Below, in pieces: positions 8,033 to 17,000 of a DNA stretch of 64,000 bases. The translations under genes were made by a program, and so were the position numbers. Numbering within the stretch: position 1 is the stretch's first letter; each line of letters begins with the position of its first letter. The notes below the pieces were generated by a model. It saw only the letters and a list, made by a program, of their open reading frames with translations, searched no databases and was not told where the DNA came from. Origin of the DNA: Prevotella sp. (GTDB lineage: Bacteria; Bacteroidota; Bacteroidia; Bacteroidales; Bacteroidaceae); assembly GCA_017554145.1 (NCBI GenBank), contig JAFZIZ010000005.1, positions 155,503 through 219,502 on the forward strand. Reading direction: 5' to 3'.

Positions 8033-11000
8033 TTACTTAACAACTACCTTGCGGCCGTTGAAGATATACAGACCCTTCTTCGTCGGCTTCTGCTGTAGCT
8101 GGATACCGCCGATGGTGTACCACTTACCGTCCTCGTAGGCAGTGCGTGAGAAGTTGATGGTCGTCGGATTGTCAGGACTACCGACAACGGCATTCTTCTT
8201 GAAGGTCATGATCTCACCGGTAATAGCCACCATCTCACCATCACGCTCGATAGCGAAACAGATGGGCTGTTCGGTCTCACCGGCGATGCTCAGGTAGAAG
8301 ATGCTCTCCTCGTCGGCAGGAGTGAGGCTCTCACCCATTACCTCTCCGTCGACGTAAGCCACCAGCAGGTCGCCCTCCTCAGGCTCGAAGCCTTCCACGA
8401 TAGCGCTCACGGACATCGTGCTGCGCGACTCTGCGGCGCCACGGTTCGTGCTTTGTGTCTCGTCCTCACTGAAGTTGCTACCCAACTCGTAGTACGGATA
8501 GGTGAACGACGCCGTGTCGGCCTTGCACAACATCATGTAACCCTCACCAGGTTTCATGTACTGTAAGCTACCGCGCCAGCGTCCAGTATTACCCGACTTG
8601 GTGAAGTAGGCAAACTCGGTGTGACTCTTGATGACGTCACCCTCCTCAGCCTGATCGAAGTAGTCGCTCAGGGCAGTCTCCACGGTCAGGTTCGTCATCG
8701 GTGTGTAGCCGATGGCGTTCCAGCCCTTCTTCAGTTCGATGGTGCGTGCCTCTTCCTTCTTGATGACGGTGCCACCGATGGGGAATGTGCAATCCTTCTG
8801 CACCTTGATGGCATACGAATTCTTCGGTGAGATGACCACGTTCTTCGTGTTGCCTGATGCCAGCCACTTCTTGTTCTTATAGGTCAGCGTCAGGTTGCTG
8901 CCCAGGTCGGTCAGCATGTCGCCTTCCTTCCATGGCATGTTACTGAGTAGTTTGTTCACGTCACTCAGTTCCTCGCTCTGTACGTTGAACGATACCCAGT
9001 TCCATCCCTTCTTCAGACTGAAGTTCTGTACGAAACTGTCACCGCCGTCGAAGCGTACCGGTTTGTCTGTACCCAGGACAGCCGACTTATCGAACTTGAT
9101 TTTTTGATTTGGTGTCAGCACAATCTCACGTCCTGTGCTATACTGCCACAGGCGGAAGTTTAATTCGCGACCGCTGGTCTGACTGTCGTAGACGGTCAGG
9201 TACAGACCTGTCTCGCCCGTCTGAGCATTGTGACTGATGTTAGCATAGCCATGACATAAGTTCGCGTTGTCGAAGACACCCACGATGTCACGGGAATCGG
9301 TGTCAAGCTCGTCATACAGATAAACCAGACCGGAGATACTCATCGAGTTCTTCAAGAGGTCGCCACTAATAGTATTTGCCCAGTCGGGCTGCTCGCCCTC
9401 TACCGTCAGGTTCAGGTAGAACGGCTCCACGATGCCCTCCTCATCGGTCAGATAGATAATCTCATTATATGTACCGATGTTCAGGTCCTTGCTGACCGTC
9501 GCATTGACATAATCCATCGACTGCGGTGCCACCACATCGGTGTACTTGTTGAGCGTCAGCCAGCGCGGGCAATTCTCAATCGTGTAGGTATGGCTCGAAG
9601 CACCGTTGTTGTAGAACGGCAGTTCACAGCTCTCGCCGCTACCATACTTGATTGTAACGTCCAGTTTGTTCACTAACCACTGCAGGCTGCTGTTGGTCAC
9701 ATAGTAGCAGGCCGTCTGCGGCGATGCCATCGTATTACCATTCCTGTCCTCCACGTCACGCAGCGTCACATAGATGTTGCGGTGGTTCAATTTGGCAGCA
9801 GGCTCGTCGAGCTCTACCATGATCTGGTTGTCCCTGCCGATGAACGAGAAGTTCAGGTTCGTCACTTCCTCATACGGCACTACGGGAGCAGCCATAGTGG
9901 CATCGATGTGCGACAGGATTTCGTCAACGGAATTGACGAACACATAGTCGCGTGCAGGAATGTTCGTAGGTTCATGCGTCACGGGATCTTCCTGATAGCG
10001 CATATTGCCGTCGGCGTCTAAGTATATCTTCTTGCTGTAGGCGTATGGCGTCATGACAATCTCGTTCTTATCATTGCGCTCCTGGTGGTCGAAGCCTAAG
10101 TAGGTAATCAGACCCTTCTCATCACCGTTAGGACTCTTCGTCGCATAGGTGTTGATGAGCGTCTGCGGCAGTGCCTGACCGAAGAGAATCAGTTCGTCGA
10201 TGTTACCCTTCAGTGGTGTGTTGCCACCTTCTGTTGCACCGATGAACGAGTTGCCGCTCATGCCGCCAAGGCTGTCGACCTCGAAGGTCGTCACCTGTTC
10301 CTTATCCAAATAGATGTTTGCCACGTTACGGGCACGGTTCATCGTCATGGCGAAGTGGTGCCACTGTCCGTCGCTCCAGTCGCCGGCCACCTCGGTCTCG
10401 AAGCCATTCGAGCGGTACAGCAGCTTATCGCCATCGAATCCGATGTTGAACCGGTTCTTGGAATCGCTGTCCTCCTTCAGACCGTTGCCGTTGCTCAGCA
10501 GCGTGCCGCGACCGTCGGCATCCGTCTTGAACCAGAACATCAGTGTGTAGTCCTGCTCGGCGGTGCGGTTCAGGGCATCCTGCGTCAGTTCCAGACCCTT
10601 GTCGGCCTTCTCCAAATGCAGGGACATACCGTGTGGCATAGCCCACGAAGCACCCATCAGCTTGGCGTTGGCACCTTGGGTATGGTCGGTAGCATAGTCA
10701 CCCGAGCCTTCATTCATCGGGTAGTAGTCCACGAGGTCCTTCTCGTAGCCTGTCAGTCGGTGCAGGCCATAGGTACTGAAGAGTCCTACATCCAAAGCGC
10801 GATACCACAGACGAGCCTCCATCATGCGGCCCTCGTAGTACTGGCTCTCGTTGCGGTCGACTTCGTTGGTGCGACCGAAGATAAGCGGACCAGTACCCGT
10901 ATATAGGGCTTTGAGTTTGTAGCCCTTGCCGATAACCTCACCGTCGCAGTAGAACATCAGTGTGCTGTCCTTCTGATTGATGCTGACAGCCACCTGACGG

Positions 11001-14000
11001 AAGGCGCCTGGCTTAATGGCCTTCGTTGACGTGAAGGCCTGATCGTTGATAACAGCCTTTAGATACATATCAGAGGTCAGCCACAGCTGCAGCTCCTGTC
11101 CGTTGGTGCCGTGCGAGAACAGCGGCATATCGCGTCCCGTCTCGGCAGGCTTTATTCTCAGGTCGATAGTCAGGTCCTTACCGCTGAAGTTACGCTTAGC
11201 CTCGCTTTCCACGCTGGCCTTGCCTTCAAACTGCAGGCTCACCATTTCGGAGAGTTCGTTGTTATTCACCTCGCCCTTCACCTCGAAGTTGCTGATGGCA
11301 GAGAGGTTATTGTATTCAATGTCCTCCGAGAAGTTGAACACGATGTCGTCGCCCGAGGTTAGTAGGCCGCTCTTCGGTTCGGGTGTACCGAACAGTTGCG
11401 GACGGCGCGTATCTTTGATACCGCTAATGACCTTCGACGGTGAGGTAAGGAACGTGCCACCGTTGCGGCAGAAGAGCACGGCCCTCAGGTCGTAGCTGCG
11501 CTCTATCGTCCAGCCTTCACCGTAGAACTCGGTGATGATGTTGCCGTTCTCAGGAATCATCTCACATACACCATTGGCATTCGCCATCAGCAGTGAGTCG
11601 GTATAGTACGAACAGAGGTTCGTCCAAGCGTCGTCGCCACGCTGCGATTCCTTGTATTGGAACTCGATGTGGTCGAAGTTATGCTGGTGACGGTCGAAGT
11701 CGCTGATGGTAACAGGGATGTACCAGCCGCGCTTCGGGTCTTGCTGGGCATTGGTGTTCAGCACCCACTTGTCGGATGGAACCGAGATATTCACCGCTCC
11801 AGCCTCACGCAGGAAGTGCACGTCGAACGTAGTGGTTGCGATGGCGTGTTCAGCGTCACCAGGCGACATCAGACCGATGGTCAGACCTTCATAGTCGAAG
11901 CCCTTGCCAGCACGCACCTCCATTTCCAACTGGGTTGTCACACCCGGCACGAGGCTCACGGTCATGCCGGCGGTGGTCAGCGTCTGTCCGTTCACACTGA
12001 TCTTCGCACCGTTCGGATTCGCCTGGTCGGCAGCAAACAGCTGCATGGCGCTCAAGCCAAGCGTAGCCTCAGGCTTCTCGCTCTCGTTGGCGAGGAATAT
12101 CGTGAAGCGGGCGGGGTCGTTGATGGATACACCGCTTACGCTATGCTTGTCGAGGCTGATCGTCGGGTTGTCAATCTTCAGCGTACGCTCGTCAAGCAGT
12201 GAGCCGGCATTGTAGAAGTGCGTCTTGCGCTCGTCCTCCCAAGGATTGGAGGTATAACCGCCACGGGTGCGGAACACGAAGCTGCAAGGTTCACCATGAT
12301 CAGGAAGGTTACTCTCCTTCTTCAGATAGTGCAGTGTCGTGTCGTTCAGCTGCTGGAAATTGTAGTTGCTGAACACATCCTCTGGGTCGTACTTGCCTTT
12401 GCCATTGGTGGCATCTGCCATCGGCACACGATAGACGTCCACAGCCAGGCGGCTTGTCGGCGCAGCGGCGATAGTGAATGCTATCGAACGGTTGTACTCG
12501 TTGGCAATGCTGTTGGTGCCGATGGTCGTCGAGGTAAGCACGGGGGTCAGAGACCACCTGAAGTATGTACCGCTAAATTTGAGGGACGATTCTTGATTCT
12601 TCACTCCACCTTTAACCGTCGGGTCGAGTTTCTTCAGGGATTCCAGATAGCCAAAGATGCCACCGCCAACATAGTTGACAACAAGAGCGGCTACCGTAGT
12701 ACCGACGCCACTGCCCCTACTGAAGTAGTCGGGCTGTACGCCATAGGGGAAGTACATCGACGTAGCGTTAGAGTAGCTGCTGCTGAACGTCTCGCTATAG
12801 TTCACGCCTGCAGCGCCGGCAATGTCGAAGCTGTTCACCAGGTCGGTGGCGTTCAGTTTCTCGCGTTCATTCTGCGTGATCATCTTTGACCATGCATATA
12901 TAATCTCGCTCTTTTCAGCGATCTCGTCAGGACAGTCGGCCGGCGTCTTTCCGTCTGGCAGCACGATGACATAATGGGTATATTCGTCGGCCGTCATTTT
13001 TTCCGTATTATATTCCTTGTTCTTATAACCGAACTTCGAGTCGGAAGGCTCGCGCAGCGAGCGATAGATGGCCTTACCCGATGAGTTGGCAGCCCGCTTG
13101 GCTTCTTCCTGCGTACCTAAGAACATCAGGTCCATAATCTGCTTCGCCAATCCGGGGATAATCTCCTCGAGTATCTGCTTCTGCGAGTAGATGAACTGCT
13201 GCTTCAGCTTCGGACCGTAGCCTATCGAGATGTCGCGTACCAGATGATATATCTTACCATCGGCACCCACACCCGCGGCAATATGTGCCATCGTGCCGTA
13301 TTTAGCATATTGGGTCACATCACCAGTCGTGTTGAGCTGACCAATACCGCCTGCTGCCATTCGGGCTTTATATACACTGTCGGGAATCACGCAGATAGAT
13401 GATAACGGCTTTATCTGCACGTTCTGCACCATACCGATATAGAGGTCGGCATCGGCACCCACCATGGATGGGTCGCCACTGGTGCTGACAGCGTTAGAGA
13501 GCACCATCGTATGCGACCATGCCTTGCTACCGTTATAGTTGAATACCAGGTCTGTGTATGAGATATCTACCTTCTCTGCAGCATGCTCGACACCGTCGAA
13601 TATGCCATCAAATGTGTCGGTCAGGAATTGAGTATCGCCATCTACATAGCCTTGGAACCAGGTGAGCTTGTCGGCCAGCGAGAAGTTGAACATCACACCG
13701 CCTGACATCGACAGGTTCATGGCGTAGCTGTTGTTGAGCGTAGCACCCTTGGCAAGTGTCGATGAGCTGTAGGCTCCAGGCGGGTCGCGCAGGATGTCAA
13801 ACAACAGCGGCTGACCATCGGTCAGCAGATCCTTACCCTTACCGATGGGGTACATGTTGAGTATGTAGCCATGCAGAGGCGCTGCCTCGAAGTGGGTACC
13901 GTCCTGCTCTACGCTGAAGGTCACCGTCCTAAGCGCGTTCTCAATGCCTACCGGTTGTGCAACCTGGTCGGCTTGCAGCATGAAGGTGCACTGTCCGTTA

Positions 14001-17000
14001 GCGTCTAAGCTCAGCGTATCCTTCACCACACCGTTCTTAAAGCCGTTGTGCATGGTGGCGAGTCCGCCGCCAACTTTCACATAGTCAATCTTCTCGGATG
14101 ACAAGTCATTGTTGTACGGATAGCGCTCTGCTACCTGCAACTGGATATAGTACTTACGTTCCAGACTGAATACAGGGAAGCCGAAGGTGTAGGTGGCTGT
14201 TGTTGGGTTTTCAGGGTTCTTGTAAGCCAACGGCAACTGCACCTTGTCGCCACTCATCGTGGTGGAGTTGTAGTTCTTGTCGCCTAAGTAGTCGAACGAG
14301 TCGTAACTCAGCTGCTTATAGGTCAGCTCCACGGGGTTGTGATAGATGCGGTTATAGACAGCATTGTAGTTTGCTGTGGGCTTATAAATGGTATTGCCGT
14401 CTACATCCATGAAGCTGCCTTCGTAGGTGGTGTCCTTCGGGGCGAGGCAGTCGGTCAGGTCGATGACCTCACTCGCCTGTCCCTCCTGGAACAGGGTGGG
14501 ATAACCCTGGCAATATACTTGTTCCACCTTCCAACGCACGGGCGGCAGTTTCAGCACATACTCACCGGTAGCTGGGTCGGGTGTCACCTCCATACGCTTG
14601 CGCAGGGTCTTCACCTTTGTCTGGTGACCGCCGTCGCCGGCATGCTGATACGACTCCTCGCGCTCGGTGCGCTCCTTATTCAGGTTGTCATACACCAGCC
14701 ACGACTTGTCGTCGCCCTCCAAGGCGAGCACCATCTGCAGGTTGTCACCCAGATTGTTCTTCGACAGGTTGTTGCCCAATGGCAGGTTGCCCTGATCGTT
14801 ACCGCCGACGATGCGGCCTATCAGCTTCACCTTCGTATCGTCGTAGAAGTAGATACCTGCCACATCGCCGGTGAAATGCTTCGAGTACGAGCCGCCGTTC
14901 ACGAACTGGTGACCGTCCATGACCACCTGGATGGTGTTGTCGTCGGGCAGCACACGGAACGAGAATTGACCTTCCTCGTCGGTCTCCACGTATTTGCCTG
15001 TAGCATTGTGCAGTTTCTTACCGTTCAGGAGGAAGTTGGCACCCTTCACGGGGATGCTCGTGCCTTCGTACATCACGTAGCCCGAGAAGCGCTTGCCGTT
15101 GATGGCAGTGAACTCATGCACCGTCACGTCGTTGGTCTTGGCATCAAAAGTCACAGCATACTGCTGTACCTCGGCTTCTACCTTGCTTCCGGCAGTCACC
15201 TCGTATGTGATGCTCGTCTTTCCCTGGTAGGACAGCTCGTCGGCGACGTAATGACCGCTCTCGTCGGTGGTTGCACTGGTCTGTATGCTTCCACCTACGA
15301 TGTTCACCGTTACGCCGGGAATACCTGTACCGTCATTGAAACGCACATAGCCCTCCAGACGACCTGTATTCTTACATGCACCAGCCTTCACGTCAGTCTC
15401 AGTATAATACTTACCTTCGCAGTCGGAAGTCGCGCGTACCTTATATTCATATTGCTTCAGAGGCGACACCGTCTTGTCCTCGTAGGTCATTTGGTCGATG
15501 TTGGTAGCCACCTGCTCCCAAGCGTCATCGCCCTGACCCACTTCGCGGCGCAGCACGGTGAAGTAGTCGATGGGGTTGCCATCGGTATCCCATGTCAGCA
15601 CGACGCTGCTCTGATGGGTCTCCGTGATCAGGGTCTTGTCAATCTTACCCGTGCTCGTATGGTAGAAGTCGGGCAGAGTGGGTGTATTGATGGTCACTGT
15701 GGTTTCGGTAACCGTCGTGGTGGTGGGAACGACAGTGTCGCCATCCTTGGTCCAAGTGCCAAGGTTAGCCAGCACGTCGCCATCTGAGGTTGCCGCCGAT
15801 GCAGTCCGCATCTTGGGAACGGCCTTGCCGTCAACGACCTCCCAGTAGTCTTTGCCCAGGAGGCTGACCATCTCGCTGGCCGACATGGTAGCCCAAGGAT
15901 TTGCGGGAATCGTGGTCACAGACATCTTGGGAACAGCAATTCCGCCGGAAACCTCCCAGTTGTCGCTGCCCAGTTTCTTTACCAATTGCGCTAATGACAG
16001 ACTGGCGGTGCTGGTGGCTCCTGACATGCCTTTATAACTCCAGTTGTTTTTTGTCCATTCGTTCTCGCCATTACCCCACCATGTCCATGGCTTGATGTTG
16101 AAACCAAGATTTTCAATGTTGGAATAACTTCCTTGTTCCAGACAGTTTTGTACTGCGCAGGCAACGTCGCCATCTACGAAACCATAGAAAGCTCCTATAT
16201 AGCCAGCATATCGTGGGGTCTTGAGGGAGCCGTCGAAGCGGCAGTTCACGATATCGGCCCCATTTCCGCGTCCTACGAAACCACCTGTAAGATTACCGAC
16301 ACTCTCGATATTGGCCGAAACACGGCAGTTCAAGATTTTACTGCTTCCGTTCCAGTCATCGGCTTGACCGATGAGACCTGCCACGTGGGCACCGCCCTTG
16401 ATTTTGCCAGTTAGGTGCAGATTCTTGATCGTGCAACCTTTCGTATATTTGAACAGAGCAAAAGGTGAAACATCAGCACCAGCCTCATTGAGATTGGCAT
16501 TCAGCGTATGGCCGTTGCCGTCGAAGATGCCACGGAAGGTACCCTCGCCATTCCAAGCGACACATTCGGTAACCGTAAAGTCGGCAGCCATGATGGCGTT
16601 GGTATAGTCGTTGGTCTTCAGGGCTTCCTTGAACCTCATCCAGTCAGCATTGCTGCGCAACACCATGAAGGTCTTGCCATCGATGGTCCTGATATCGCAC
16701 GTACCATACTCTCTGGTGGCATGACAGTTGGTTACCGTCACTGTGCCTCTACTATCCTTGCGTGCCCACGTTTCACATTTATCAAGCTTGGTGTTGATAG
16801 CCGTTGGCGCAAAGAGACAGTTCTCAATGGTTGCCTTGCTCTCTTCATCAACCCAGCTGATGAAGCCACCGTTGCCGATACTATTGGCACCCTCAAAGCT
16901 TCCGTCGAACTTACAGTTGCGTATCGTGACATTGGATTTGGATACGCGTCCAACGATACCGGCGAGAGTACCTTCGCCATTCATAGTACCTTTCAGGGTG

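Noticed and set aside
11657-12889. Two long + strand frames (181 and 223 codons)
   Set aside because: Both are antisense shadows of the giant protein gene without initiation signals.
14339-15787. A 482-codon open frame on the + strand
   Set aside because: It lies entirely antisense to the giant protein gene, has no promoter, and its translation (His/Val/Leu-rich with no fold signature) mirrors the codon bias of the opposite strand.
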